A stretch of 64,000 nucleotides of DNA, taken from assembly GCA_022494885.1 (NCBI GenBank), contig JAGVSM010001370.1, forward strand, positions 372,001-436,000. The letters run 5' to 3'. How positions within the stretch are numbered: the stretch's first letter is position 1; the number at the start of each line of letters is the position of its first letter. A program made the translations under genes and the position numbers. The DNA is from Micrasema longulum. Lineage: Eukaryota; Arthropoda; Insecta; Trichoptera; Brachycentridae. This document shows positions 44,868 to 55,670 of this stretch, piece by piece. The notes under the pieces were generated by a model. The model did no database searches. It worked only from the letters and a program-made list of their open reading frames with translations, and was not told the origin of the DNA.

Positions 44868-46384
44868 GATTTGCCCAATTATACCTTATATTTGTTATTT
44901 GTAAATCGTTTTGATAACATGTTTTAGCGGTAAGTGTTTACTGACTTAAGCCCATCATGAGTTTTTCCAGTAAACTAGATAATAATATTACCTATCAGTC
45001 AAAATTATTTGTACAGTTAACATTTTAAAATTAAAACAGCATATTTACCATGACCGTTTATTAATAGGAATTAATGTTTTATAAATTAAAAAATCGGAAA
45101 TATTTTATAAATTAAATCATGTCTTATCTTGGGATAGATTCACAAAGGTCTTCCTCGTCAACTGAATATTGAAAGTATTTTTAGCCGTTCTTTCGTAGTC
45201 TATTCGCTCTACATCTATCATCGCTCATTTGTTTATTTTACGAATATCTAATGGACATCATAGCTAAAACTTGAAAAAATAATGCATGCTACTTATTTTC
45301 ACTTTGTAAAACTGTCTATGCAAAATTTTAAATTGTAATTTATTTTTTAAATTTTCATGGTCATCACACCATACCGCACCTTTAGGAAGAAAACGACTCA
45401 ACTAAAAAATCAACTTTTTGGGAAATTGCAAAAGAAGAATGTGAATTGTGACACATTTGTATCTTTCGTCGATTGTTTCGTATTTTTTTAAGTAAACACT
45501 GAATTTTGAGTAAAAAATTATACCGAAGGCTTTTAGCTATGAATCTTTGAAAAAAAAGCGTAATAAAAAGTAATTTTTTTAAGTTTGAACAAGACATTTA
45601 TTTAACGAGTCATTATTATGTTGAAAAAAATACAAACAAAAGCACATGGAAAAATAAGATACTGACATGTTTTTTATTAGGTCAGATCAGATCACCTAAC
45701 ACGTGTATTTATTTATTCACAAAATAACATAAACGTAAATTAGTCACTAAGATTTCGATAATTTAAATAATAAAATAACGTGTACTTAAATAAGTCACTA
45801 AGATTATAGGTAAGTCGAAACGAAACAGTTGCAAAGCTAAATTGGTCGTTTTAATATTTAAAAATTAAATAAACGTGCCATTTGCATCAGATTAAAATCC
45901 ACTCAACCGGCTTTCGGTCACTATATGTTTGTCTGCGTTGCGTCCTTTACACAGCGATGTAAACACAACACAAATTGCGTCGTTTCCTTACTGACACGAA
46001 ACCTAAATTCTTTGAGTAATAAGGAGACCGGTGTAACGGTTTTGTTCTATTCCTATCCGAATGATACGTTTTTTTTAATGCAGAAAAATGGATAATGTTC
46101 ATTAAAGTCGTTTTATGATCTTAACTCATTTTGAGCTTTTTTTGAGTGAAGTCGTTTTCGTCCTAAAGGTGCAATATGGGTACGCTAAATCTTCAACGTA
46201 TAGTCGATGAACGCGTCAATCACTGCACTACGTGGTAATTTAAAATACCTTTTTCAGGATTATTACCTGACTCTAGCTAGCTGCTAGCTCAGTACTTTTA
46301 TTTAAAGTATGGTATAAAAATATTAAAATTTATCGCAGCTGAGAAGAAAATAATAATAAAAAAATTCATGGTTATTTTTTTACC
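44868..46384. other. unassigned AT-rich DNA
   Basis: TTTATTTATTCACAAAATAA at 45709 looks like an inverted LINE tail. AAAGGTGCAATATGGGTACG and GCGTCAATCACTGCACTACG near 46165-46235 resemble an inverted, decayed SINE-A (3' block and tRNA head), too weak to list alone. No coding remnant. Confidence 0.4.
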
Positions 46385-46715
46385 CATTAACATTTTCAGG
46401 CGTTGTCTAGTGGGTGAAATAAATCAGCCAGATGAGACTCGCCCGCTTCAATAAAGTATCAGCTCTAAAACTTCAAAAAAGTCAACAGTTGAAAGAGTTG
46501 AAGAAATGTGAATATTTAAACATAGGCAGAATGGTGATTGTTACACAGTGTGCAAAGTAGACATGCATCCAGCCAATGACAGCTCGTGAGACCTGCCCGA
46601 AAAATCCATATTTAACTCTCAGAAATATTTTCCAGTCATGTTTCAATAAATATCAATCCTAATAACTTCCTGGGGAGTTAAATCCCGCGTTGTCTATAAA
46701 CATTTGAATATACTT
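46385..46715 (+). repeat. repeat B, near-complete copy
   Basis: CAGGCGTTGTCTAGTGGGTG, CAGCCAGATGAGACTCGCCC, AAAAGTCAACAGTTGAAAGA, ATGTGAATATTTAAACATAG, GTTACACAGTGTGCAAAGTA, CAGCCAATGACAGCTCG, ATAACTTCCTGGGGAGTTAA. These follow the order of 54183-54480 and of the inverted copy at 14095-14395. Confidence 0.7.
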
Positions 46716-46724
46716 TTTTTTTTC

Positions 46725-47300
46725 AATTTTTTTTTTGCACAACACAACGATCAGGGGGCATGAGGAACTTCAGCCCTACGGGAAATTGCATACAAAAAAT
46801 GTTTTCTTGCGCGCGATAAAAATTGGAGGATTAAATTGAACGGTAAAATTTCTTAAAAATGTAATAAAAAAATGTTTTTATAAAAACGCACTACTTTAAA
46901 TAACTTCACTGGTTCATATGAACCATCCAATGATATGAGAGCTTTGAAGGATATCCGGTTTGGTAACCGTAAACGAACCAATCGGAAGAACTGTCATAGA
47001 TCAACCTCCGACGTCACACGAGGAATTATTTAAGAAATACATCTTTTAAAAATCGTTGCGCTAATAATACGATAAAAAAAATTAAAATTAAAAAAATTTG
47101 GCTCAGTTTAATATTCTATTAAAAAATAAATAATAAATAAGAAGAGACTGAACTTCCTCATTACAGTGGTGAATTACATCACAGACAACCAGGCTTGAGA
47201 AAAATCGAATTTCGATTTCTGTGTTCTCACCGGGAATCGAACCCAAAACCTTCCTTGTCTGACTCAAGTGTCTGGACCACGGCACCACGGAGGTTGATAA
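46725..47300 (-). repeat. SINE-C, longest copy with tRNA-like head
   Basis: Read on the minus strand. A tRNA-like head (GTGGTGCCGTGGTCCAGACA at about 47277-47296, then box B GGGTTCGATTCCCGG near 47230) is followed by a linker, then GCGCAACGATTTT, TCGTGTGACGTCGGAGGTTG, CCGATTGGTTCG, GGATATCC, CATTGGATGGTTCATATGAA, and a 3' part containing TTTTTATCGCGCGCAAGAAA. About 575 bp in all. The CRE-like GACGTC and CCAAT-type motifs recur in all copies. A 78-codon ORF at 47103-47339 is a product of the head. Confidence 0.7.
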
Positions 47301-47799
47301 TTTTTTCAAATAATTTTTGCATTTAAATTGAAACTCCAAAGTCAGTCGAACAAATTGTGTTCTTGATTACACATGAACCCGTGAAATTTTCGAATTATAG
47401 TTCATAAATTTTGTTTATGTTTAAATTATTTTTGTTGTCAAATAGGTGACCATACTGGCAGAGACATTGAAATGGGAATGTGGTTTGTGGCAATGGTTAA
47501 ATCGTTCCAACATGACATGGAAATGGTGAACTAATTCCATCAGTGGCTGCATGTCAACTAGAATTAAACCTGCCTTTGACAATGACGGCCATTTCATTAC
47601 AATTTCGGTTTGTGAATATTAAATACATTTAATTTCACTAATGCATAAAAGCCAACGAGGCGGATATTTGAATTGTTAATTTTAATCACACTGAAATATA
47701 ATCATAGTAAAATATTTTCTATTATTTCTAATTCAGTACCTACCTGAAGTTTTTACCAATAATATAAATGTTTAAAGCATGTAATTGTATCTAACAATT
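47301..47799. other. unassigned DNA
   Basis: No feature recognised. 47450-47600 is somewhat less AT-rich (GGGAATGTGGTTTGTGGCAA) but has no readable motif. Confidence 0.4.
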
Positions 47800-47905
47800 T
47801 TATTTCTACCGGTTTCAAAACGTACCCATGTCTTCGTCAGAACACCAATTACACTAACATGCAAATTTCAAAAAACACGAAAGTACGCTTAGAAAAACTA
47901 GTAAG
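47800..47905 (-). repeat. family F repeat
   Basis: TTCTACCGGTTTCAAAACGT, ACCCATGTCTTCGTCAGAAC, ACCAATTACACTAACATGCA: the inverted family F motif and its flank. On the minus strand the core reads CTGACGA, AGACATGGGTACGTTTT, GAAACCGGT. Stem pairing is poorer than in the 24.9-kb copy. Confidence 0.6.
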
Positions 47906-48913
47906 TGGTTAAATATAATTATTTATTTTTACCATTTTAAATAAATAGCGTGGATGACAAAAAAAGACGTTAAAAATCGATAAATATTTATATATAAAAA
48001 TGTCGAGTATTTTTACCATGCTTGCAATAAAAACAACATACTACCAGAGCGCTATAGAACATAACTGGTATGTGTTAGGCGATATTGTATTTTGAGAGTT
48101 TGTTCAGTCTCTTTAATAGAGCATTTATTTTTCTATTATTAAACATGCAAACTCCTGGGAGTACAATATTGTGTATGATTAATCAATATTATAATAATAT
48201 AAATGTTATTTGGACATATCATAAAGACACAAAAACATGACGTGTGATTAATTTAAATATTTGAAAATAGATACGAAAATAGGGAAAATATGTAATTATA
48301 ATGCACATTGACGCTTCAAAATGTAATGCCTATTGCATAAATACGGTATTTTCTTTCGTTCATAATTTTCTAACTAAACGTTACAGGCATATGAAATCTA
48401 ATGAATAGTTTGAATTCGCTCACAAAACTACAGAAGATTCGTGAAAATAATACTGTAATTAATTAATTAATTAAATTAAATAATTAAAAATAATATCTAC
48501 TGATATGGATTAGGTTTTTAATATGTTTGTCCTAATTAGGTAATAACATGGGTCGTTCCTGATTGTGTCGCTATAAACTGTGTCTCTGTCCTTAACGAAT
48601 GTATGTATAATGTAATTAATAAATAAATAAAATTAAAAAAAAAAAATTCAAAATTACAGAATATTACAAAAATATCAAAGATTTTAGCCTATAAATATAT
48701 TATGAGTTTTAAAACGAGAGGTCCAGTGTGCTGTGGCAAACTCCATATCAAGAGTTCCAAACTTCGCTCTACAACATCTCCAAACATGGTTATTTACTAA
48801 TAAACGAAAATAGTCCACAAATAATTACATTATACAAATAGTTTCTTAATATAACTAAGTGTTCTGCCGTCCTTACAACGAGTGCAGTATCTGTCATTTT
48901 TGACGACATTTTG
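47906..48913. other. unassigned DNA with a LINE-type tail
   Basis: GTCGCTATAAACTGTGTCTC, then GTAATTAATAAATAAATAAA (48566-48630), looks like a plus-strand retroelement 3' end. A TAATTAAT run lies at 48457-48480. No coding remnant. Confidence 0.4.
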
Positions 48914-48917
48914 TTAA

Positions 48918-49528
48918 GGCTATAGTCCGGTAAAATGCTCGCAAAATGAGGATAATAAAAAACATGAATTAAATACCGGTACCGATAAGGGCAGGTATTT
49001 TTAGAAAATAAATATTTCAACCAGAATTACCTTCTTTTTGAAAAAAAACGAGAATACCATTCTATAAAAAAAGGTTTCAACTAAAATATTTCAATCAATA
49101 TATTTTTTTAAGTATTACCGAAGGCATAATTTTACGTAAAAATAATGGGAAATGTCACAAAAATGTCTGTGATTTAGAATGCTTGTATTTCTTTTCAAAA
49201 ACAAAAAATTAAAGTTTTGATCAATTTGTTATCTTTAAATTAATATTAATAAAAATAATTTAACACTTAGTCTTTTTATGAAAACCTAGATACATATGTT
49301 TAGTCTAAATTTGAAATGGCGTAATCTGCCGGTCTAAAAGTAATTATGTTTTAGTTATATAAAACTTTTAAGTATACTTTTTAATAGAAATACCTTTAAA
49401 AATTATTGTTTCTATCTAATTTATGTTTTTGTATTTTTTTATTATTGCGCAATTAAAAAAAAACTTCTTTTTACAAAAGGCAGAATCGTATAGTTTCCTC
49501 ATTTTGCGTGTTTTACCAGACTACAGCC
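48918..49528. mobile_element. family G MITE, TTAA-flanked
   Basis: TTAA at 48914-48917 and 49529-49532 bound 611 bp. The inner ends are inverted copies: GGCTATAGTCCGGTAAAATG on the left and GGCTGTAGTCTGGTAAAACA from the right, continuing into CGCAAAATGAGGA on both. A second, reversed copy starts at 62525 with TTAAGGCTGTAG, and an internal piece lies at 15695-15830. No coding capacity. TTAA flanks suggest piggyBac-type mobilisation, but TA-type insertion into TTAA cannot be excluded. Confidence 0.65.
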
Positions 49529-49532
49529 TTAA

Positions 49533-50720
49533 ATACGAATTTGAAACTACGAGGAAAATATCTTTATTTAAGTCTTACTCGCGTAGTAAAATTCCTATAG
49601 AAACCACGAAATCCAGGAAGCAAGACTGCAGTAACTAAGTTTTTAGTTTGTAATTATCTTTAATCAAGTTAAATATATCTTTTTAATACAAATATTTAAA
49701 TGAATTTTGATTTGAAAACTTAATTAATCTCTCAGTTTTTTCATTTCTTTTGATACATGGCATGTAGTGAAATATGCATCGAATTGAAACTACTACAAAA
49801 ACAACGTTATTTTCTTTTACCGCGTTTTTCTCAGAAACGTGTGTAACTGAGATACTGCACTGTTCATATGGAGGGCAGTATTTAGTTAGTATAAAATCAG
49901 TTAAATAAATTTTATATGCCAACCAGTTTCAAAACATGACTGTTCGTTTGTCCAGGCTTACAAGTTTGTTGGTATGGTAAGCTTTAGAAAAATAATTAGT
50001 CAAGTTATAAAAGCAGTGCGTGCATTAAATTTATTTTACTAAATTTAAACAAACTAATTACTTAGTAAAAATTTTGAACTTGAAAAATCACAAAATTTGT
50101 GCTTCAAACATTAACTTTACAAACAGATTCGTGTTTAATATATAAAAAATACTAAAATATTATGCTAGGATTACTTATTTCAGTAGATATAATGCTTTAC
50201 TCGTATGTAACAACTATTTTAGAAGGATGTGTTAAAATATATTTGAAGAAGAAACATTAATTCAATTTTATGTTTATTGAGATAAAACCCGTTAAACTAG
50301 GCCATTTCATGCATGTTTACCCTTTCACCACAAAAATACAACAAACTATATTTTTGACAAATTGAGTTCTTAAAAAAATTATCAACAAATAAAAAATAAA
50401 TGATTTATGTACGGATTCTGCTAAAACAGTTACATTGTTCTAAACAAGAGTTATCATTGAGTACATATATTAAGTTATCTTAATTCCCTGCTGTGTTTTT
50501 AAGTCAAATATTTAGAAGTTATAACTTGAACCGACAGATTGTACATGTACACTCTGTACACTGCACATGGATGTTAAACTTAGTAAACAAAGTTCATATT
50601 GTTGACTATGAGAAATTCATTAAAACTTTGGACTATACTACTACTTTACCAGATAATATCTTATGATGAAGGTTTCTCTCACGATTGTTTGTCTGATTCA
50701 TCTTATTGAACTATTTATTT
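49533..50720. other. unassigned AT-rich DNA
   Basis: At 49920-49955 the minus strand reads CCTGGACAAACGAACAGTCA, then TGTTTTGAAACTGGTT, a worn version of the family F motif. Short ORFs here have no motif. Confidence 0.4.
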
Positions 50721-51580
50721 TCTTATTTATTAACGGACATTGTCCATGTATACAATTTATAGGGTTTAAATATTTTTTACTTGTTTGTCTTTGCTACATA
50801 GTTTTATGTTCTTTTTGTTCAGTTTCTTGCACTTATGTTTCTTCATGTAACTGTGGTAATTGGCTTAGGCCGTATATATAATAAATAAATTAATGAATTT
50901 TAAATAAAGAAAAGTAAAAAATATTTTTAAAAAAGAAGAAAAGAAGCTTTGACAAACATAAGGGACATCAAGACAAAGTCTGGACTATTTATTGAGTGCT
51001 CGTTTAAATCGTTCGTTAAACTAAAACCAAAAAAGTGCAGAACTTGTCTTGAGTTAACAATACGACAAAGACGGTTCATTGGAGAACTAAGGCCAAAGTT
51101 TGTTCTATGAAGAGTACTTCATTGTTTCTCAACCTGTTGAATATTGTATTTTACTTGTCCCAGTAATGATGAAACATCGATTATACCATTTAGTATGCCG
51201 AACATATATATGGAATCAGTATTAGTTCTACGTTTTTGTAGACTAGAAATATTTAACATTGACTCTATATCAGCAGAGAATAATTATCCCTCTCCAGTCC
51301 AAGCATCCACGTTACTTTTCGAAGCAAGAGATGTTGGACTGATTCAATGTGATTTATGCAATTGACATAGAATGGAGACCAGACCACGAAGCCATATTCT
51401 AGAAGAGGGCGAACAGTTGAGCTATAAAGAGTTTTGATTGTACGGACATTAGTAAAATCGGAGAATATTCTGTTAATGAAGCCAAGTAATTTCAGTAATT
51501 TATTTACTGCATTATCTATATGCTCATTATATTTCAGTTTATAGTCCAAAACAACTCCTAAACCTCTGATGGATTAAATT
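50721..51580 (-). mobile_element. Jockey-type LINE, 3' part, with nested insertion
   Basis: Minus-strand copy of the 36-kb LINE. The tail and terminal phrase come at left (TTATTTATTAACGGACATTG, TCCATGTATA), then GGGTTTAAATATT, then foreign sequence (about 50772-50912), then the UTR resumes (GAAGCTTTGACAAACATAAG) and runs into ORF2. The frame 51549-51265 reads TLYSSTVRPLLEYGFVVWSP and HIESVQHLLLRKV, like the plus copy's LEYASVVWSP. The right end lies near 51580, so it is 5' truncated. The 16-bp hairpin has decayed (AGACAAAGTCTGGACT against AGTGCAGAACTTGTCT). Confidence 0.8.
50772..50912 (+). mobile_element. LINE 3' tail nested in another LINE
   Basis: This plus-oriented piece interrupts the UTR of the minus-strand LINE. 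Its end reads GTAATTGGCTTAGGCCGTAT, then ATATAATAAATAAATTAATG, matching the LINE-tail phrase at 34403-34435. A 72-codon ORF (50663-50881) runs through the junction and is meaningless. Confidence 0.55.
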
Positions 51581-52194
51581 TCTAAATTACTAAATCAAAT
51601 TACCAAAAACACAGATGTGTATAATTTTTAACAATGATGTCAATAAAAATACTGATAAAATTTTATGTACCTACATATCTTCGGAAATAGTGGTAAAGCC
51701 CTTTAAGAAGTCAAACAAATTTGTGTTTTTACAAAAAATGTTTTTTAATAGATTTACTTTTTTTATAATATAATGTATACTCGTATGTAACAGGGGAATA
51801 ATAATAACGTCTACTAGGCAGTTATTTGTTTTTATTACCTCATCCCCAGGTTTCCGTAATTTCCCCGTTTATGATGCTTTTACTCTCCTGGCTGTGAGAT
51901 TTACAGACATTTTGAATAGGACTTTCCTTTCCGGTTCTGTAGTTAAGTACACCAAACTTCCACATACAAAGGATTATGTAAAGCAATAAAATTTGGCCAA
52001 TTACATAAAGCTCCATATAAAAAGAAGGAACTTGTACCTTTACTTACCTATGAAAATTTTAACATAAAGTTTTTATAATAAATATTAATTAAGTAAGGCA
52101 ATATCGACCTCTACTTGTTTCAATAAATTCTGTGTTTATTTTATATTTTTTTATTTGCACCTCAACATGCCAGATGGTCTACTGAGGAAGTTCT
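51581..52194. other. unassigned AT-rich DNA
   Basis: No coding remnant. 51840-51960 is somewhat GC-richer without a readable motif. The right edge (CCTCAACATGCCAGATGGTC, near 52160) may be the far 3' end of the neighbouring SINE-C. Confidence 0.4.
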
Positions 52195-52590
52195 GTGTTA
52201 CAGGAATAGGATAAATATTTTTTTTTCTTACGTGCGGTAAAAATTACGGCACATTCGAAAATGTATGAAAAAAATAATAAAAATTATTTGAATAATTGCG
52301 AACTACTTTGAGCGACGTCACTGTTCTCCGAAACAAACCAATGATAGAGTGATGTAATAGATTTCCGGTTACCGGGAAGCCAATTTTCCAATCAACAGAC
52401 CGCATCGAAGACATCTTGAGACGTCACACGCGGGGTAATTTTCAAAATTACAAAACCCAAAAAAATCATAGCGCTGATAATACAATAGAAATAGGACTTG
52501 ATAAAATAAACATGATAAATTTTTGTGATCTTATCGGGAATCGAACGAATCGTGTGTGGCAATCGTCTTGGCCATTACATCAGGGAACCC
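52195..52590 (-). repeat. SINE-C copy
   Basis: On the minus strand, a tRNA-like head (GCGGGTTCCCTGATGTAATG, then GCCAAGACG, and box B TCGTTCGATTCCCGAT) is followed by GTATTATCAGCGCTATGATT, GCGTGTGACGTCTCAAGATG, TTGATTGG, CCGGTAACCGGAAATCTATT, TCATTGGTTTGTTT, GTGACGTCGCTCAAAGTAG. The GACGTC sites sit at the same two positions as in the other copies. Confidence 0.7.
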
Positions 52591-53034
52591 GCTATTTAAA
52601 GTAAATAATAATATGTACACATCTGACTGATCTTAACAAAGTTATGATTTTTTCGGGTAGTGATATATTATTTATGAAACGACAAAGGCCACAACTTTTA
52701 ATCATTTGGGTAGTCTTTTTGATTATTTCATTTACTTAGAAACCCAAGAAAATATTTTTTATTTACTTTTCAGACCAGTTGTCTTAAACAACAGAATTTT
52801 TAGTGTGTTAGAATTCATTGAGGATTAAATTCAAGATTTTTCTTATGGATGTACTGAAAATAAAAATAACATGGATTATGCTTAAAACTTTACTTATTGT
52901 CGAATAAAAACCGTATAAAATAGTTCAACGATATTTAATTTTACTGTTTATTTTCTGTTGATTCTTTATTTACAATTTTTTTTTTTCAAAAGAGAAATAC
53001 TTGAGTTCTTATTATTTACTAAAATATTTAAATT

Positions 53035-53165
53035 TTCAGACTATTTCCTAAAAGTTGTAAATAACTTGTGCTGGAAAAATGGAAATCGAGTTGGTTGTGG
53101 CAGAGTGAGATTTGAACTTGGGACCTTTGGTCCGTAAGTTCACAATACTACCACGGGACCACAAC
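53035..53165 (-). repeat. family E SINE with a 72-nt pseudo-tRNA
   Basis: 53094-53165 on the minus strand is exactly tRNA length, with a perfect 7-bp acceptor stem (GTTGTGG with CCACAAC). An anticodon stem of four of five pairs encloses CGGACCA, which would place GAC (valine-type) in the anticodon. The T loop TTCAAAT is present, but its stem does not pair, position 33 is G rather than U, and the D stem is poor. So it is a tRNA-derived sequence. The body to the left (AACTCGATTTCCATTTTTCC, AGCACAAGTTATTTAC) recurs at 26335-26385 without the head. Confidence 0.6.
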
Positions 53166-53203
53166 CTGGGTTTCTTATAATCCGGTATCATTTAACATTT
53201 ATA

Positions 53204-53400
53204 TCTATATATGTATATATAAAAAGCCATGTTCGTTGGTGTGTCCCCGATGGACTGAATAACTACTGAACCGATTTTCGTGCGGTTTTCAGCAAAATGT
53301 ACTCTTTCTCACGAGCGTGTTTATAGTTTTTAAAATATTTTTAAAATGTTGGGAGCATAAATATTTTATTCATCGATCTACTGGGTTGAATTCAACGAGA
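53204..53400 (+). mobile_element. Helitron-like 5' end
   Basis: The sequence begins A|TCTATATATGTATATATAA, then AAGCCATG, GTGTGTCCCCGATGGACTG, then AACTACTGAACCGATTTTCG and TGCGGTTTTCAGC. A 5' TC followed by TATATA..AAA and the phrase ACTGAACCGATTTT..G.....TT are characteristic of arthropod Helitrons, rolling-circle elements inserted between A and T. I could not locate a 3' CTRRT end with hairpin, so the right limit is unknown. Confidence 0.5.
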
Positions 53401-53439
53401 ACTGAAAAAAATTACAAGATGTTTTTTTGCATGGACAAA

Positions 53440-53785
53440 AAGTTAGTATAATAAAAAAACTTTGTTTTTAACCACTAATTTTTATTTTTCACCGACCGGT
53501 TTCAAAGCAAACAAGCTTCTTTGTCAAGGTTTATGTAACTAATGAATTGATTCCTTTTTATTTTATTTCTATCATGTTCACTAAATACTACACGTGGACA
53601 TCAAAGGTTTTTTTCTTACACGGGTGGTAATTTGATATCATTATTTTCGAAGTAAGACAGGAGAGGACTAAAAGAAATATTGTTTACTTGGTTATTAATT
53701 ATTGTTTTCTTATTATGAAGGTCGGTGAAAAATAAAAATTAGTGGTTAAAAACAATGTTGTTTTATTTATTTTACTATAATGAAT
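53440..53785. mobile_element. foldback element carrying a family F motif
   Basis: A 28-bp perfect inverted repeat (AACCACTAATTTTTATTTTT, then CACCGACC at about 53469-53496, against GGTCGGTGAAAAATAAAAAT, then TAGTGGTT at 53723-53750) extends outward imperfectly to about 60 bp. Just inside the left arm the family F motif lies inverted: minus strand CTTGACAAAGAAGCTTGTTT, then GCTTTGAAACCGGTCGGTG. The spacer has no coding sequence. The link between the foldback and family F suggests the motif is a terminal feature of its element. Confidence 0.55.
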
Positions 53786-54182
53786 AACCACAAAGTTAGT
53801 GCTTCATATATAAACTTTATATTTAAAAAGTTTGTCTTTTAATGTTTATAAACAGCGCTCGTTTTCAATTGATCCCAATAAGATTATTTCTTTGAATTCC
53901 TCATAAGTTCCACTCATTTTTTCTTTTTACTGGATTCTTCGTTATGCTAAAATAATACTAACTGACATTCAATACAACTTTGAAAATCCTATTTTTACAT
54001 TACGTGCACCCTTGTTGGCAAAAAGAACAAAGTTTGACATTTACAAAAATGATTTTAAATTCAAATATTATTTATTTTTAGTCATAGAATTCAACCATAA
54101 ACAAGTACTTAGACCTACTTACAAATGAAAAGTAACATCTCGTTTTTACGTTTATCCGAAAGTTTAAAAGTTGGAAAACTAT
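53786..54182. other. unassigned DNA
   Basis: No feature recognised; AT-rich with scattered T runs. Confidence 0.45.
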
Positions 54183-54480
54183 TTTTAGGGGTTGCCTAGA
54201 ATGTGAAATAATTCTATCAGATGAATATCTTCACAACACTAAAGGTTTCAGCTTTTTAACTTCACTTAAATCAACTGATGTAAGAATCGAAAAAATAGGG
54301 ATGATCATGCATATGCAAAATGTGTAAAGTGGCCTCTTAAACCAGCCAATGACAGGTCATAAGTCCTGTAAATGCCTAGACATCCATATTCCCTTCTTGA
54401 AAATGTTCTTCCATCCCTGTTGTAATTTGTTAATCTTAATGCCTCCCTCGGGGGTGAAATCCAGTCTTTTGTCTATAAAT
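54183..54480 (+). repeat. repeat B, full-length reference copy
   Basis: TTTTTAGGGGTTGCCTAGAA, TATCAGATGAATATCTTCAC, TTCAGCTTTTTAACTTCACT, AAATCAACTGATG, TGTAAAGTGGCCTCTTAAAC, CAGCCAATGACAGGTCATAA, TAAATGCCTAGACATCCATA, TTCCCTTCTTGAAAATGTTC, CTCCCTCGGGGGTGAAATCC. At least nine copies or pieces of this ~300-bp repeat lie in the window in both orientations. It has no ORF, no pol III box and no obvious inverted ends. Confidence 0.75.
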
Positions 54481-54884
54481 ACAGTAATTAAAATCAAACT
54501 TTAGATTCTGTTAATTTAATCTATAAACGAGTGTATACTCAAATCTAGCAATAGCAAAGCATTTCCGGGTTCAACTTTTTATAAACATAAAAGTGTAAAA
54601 TTTTTACTCCTGTATATTTATTCAAGTGAAGAAGAGTAGGTGATTTGCGAATTCGGGGAAGTTTTTATTGCCGAAACTTTTTTTCAACTATACCAAGGGA
54701 TTAAACATTTTTTATTATAATCAGTGCACGTTTGTGTCAGATAAAATTATGTGTCCCCTAGCACAGTGGTCCTCAACCTCCGAACCGTGGACCAAATGGT
54801 ACTGGGCCGCGCAAGGCCCTGCTTAAAAATCAAAATTACTTTGTAAAAATCGAACATACCTATAAAATTTATCATAGTGCTGTA

Positions 54885-55136
54885 ATGACTGAAAATTAAT
54901 CTCTATTGCCATTTCTGACATCTTATCTATGTGAAGCTGGATTTTCTGCAGTGAAAGTAACCAAAACAAAACAAAGAAATAAACTGGACATAAGCAAGCC
55001 ACTTCGGTTGTCACAATCTCCCATTACCCCCAGATGGAACCATCTCGTTTCAATGAAACAAGCTCAGGGTTCTCATTTATTTAGCATTAAATCAAAACAC
55101 ATAAAACTTCAACAACAAAACTTTAAAAAAAAATAG
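54885..55136 (+). pseudogene. hAT transposase C-terminus (ZBED/SCAND3-like)
   Basis: The frame reads SLLPFLTSYLCEAGFSAVKV, then TKTKQRNKLDISKPLRLS, then PITPRWNHLVSMKQAQGSH. This is the dimerisation end of hAT transposases, whose usual form is FP..YLCE.GFS....IKTK.RN.L.....LR..LS...P....L...KQ.Q.SH. In the family this segment lies within the last ~100 residues. The zinc finger and catalytic domain are deleted, so the element depended on enzyme from elsewhere. An AUG at 54906 opens the frame, but this is not a genuine start. Confidence 0.75.
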
Positions 55137-55179
55137 ATAAATAGCTTTTAAGTTAATATATCTGCAAGCTATCAGAATA

Positions 55180-55670
55180 ACTAATGATATTTTCTATATT
55201 CGTAAAATTAAAACTAATCATCGGAAACATTCAACGATCCTTCGTATATGTGAAACATTTGACAAAACGTTTAATAATCTTGATTTATTAAACACTCCAT
55301 ACAATATGTACAGAAGAGAATTAATAGGCTTGATTCATGCTCTTCATTCATAATTCATTAAATCATTCAATCAAATGCAATTTTCCACTCTTACTTTCCT
55401 TTAATCATCCTTTACCACTCCTTATCAATTTCTTTCGTTTCCTTTTCACTATCTCCTTGTTTTGTCCATATTTATCTTATTTCAAAATATAGTATATTTA
55501 TTATTTATACATTTAAACTTTAAGCCGTCATCGTTTCATTACAGTATTATTGAGTGAATACATATAATTGGATGGCAGGCCCTACTAGTATACATTTTAT
55601 TAGATTTAAAAAAATAAAAAAAATTAACCTGTACATCTGTTTGTATTCGAAATAAATCAAATAAAATAAA
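55180..55670 (+). mobile_element. LINE 3' end nested in the hAT
   Basis: One frame at about 55182-55350 reads NDIFYIRKIKTNHRKHSTIL, then RICETFDKTFNNLDLLN, then a stop, resembling a LINE ORF2 C-terminus. A pyrimidine-rich UTR follows, ending in AAATAAATCAAATAAAATAA, then AAAAC (about 55640-55672). The identification rests on the protein-like frame and the tail; no duplication was located. Confidence 0.5.

Noticed and set aside
50663..50881. 72-codon hydrophobic ORF as a membrane peptide
   Set aside because: It runs across the junction between a LINE tail and a nested LINE fragment.
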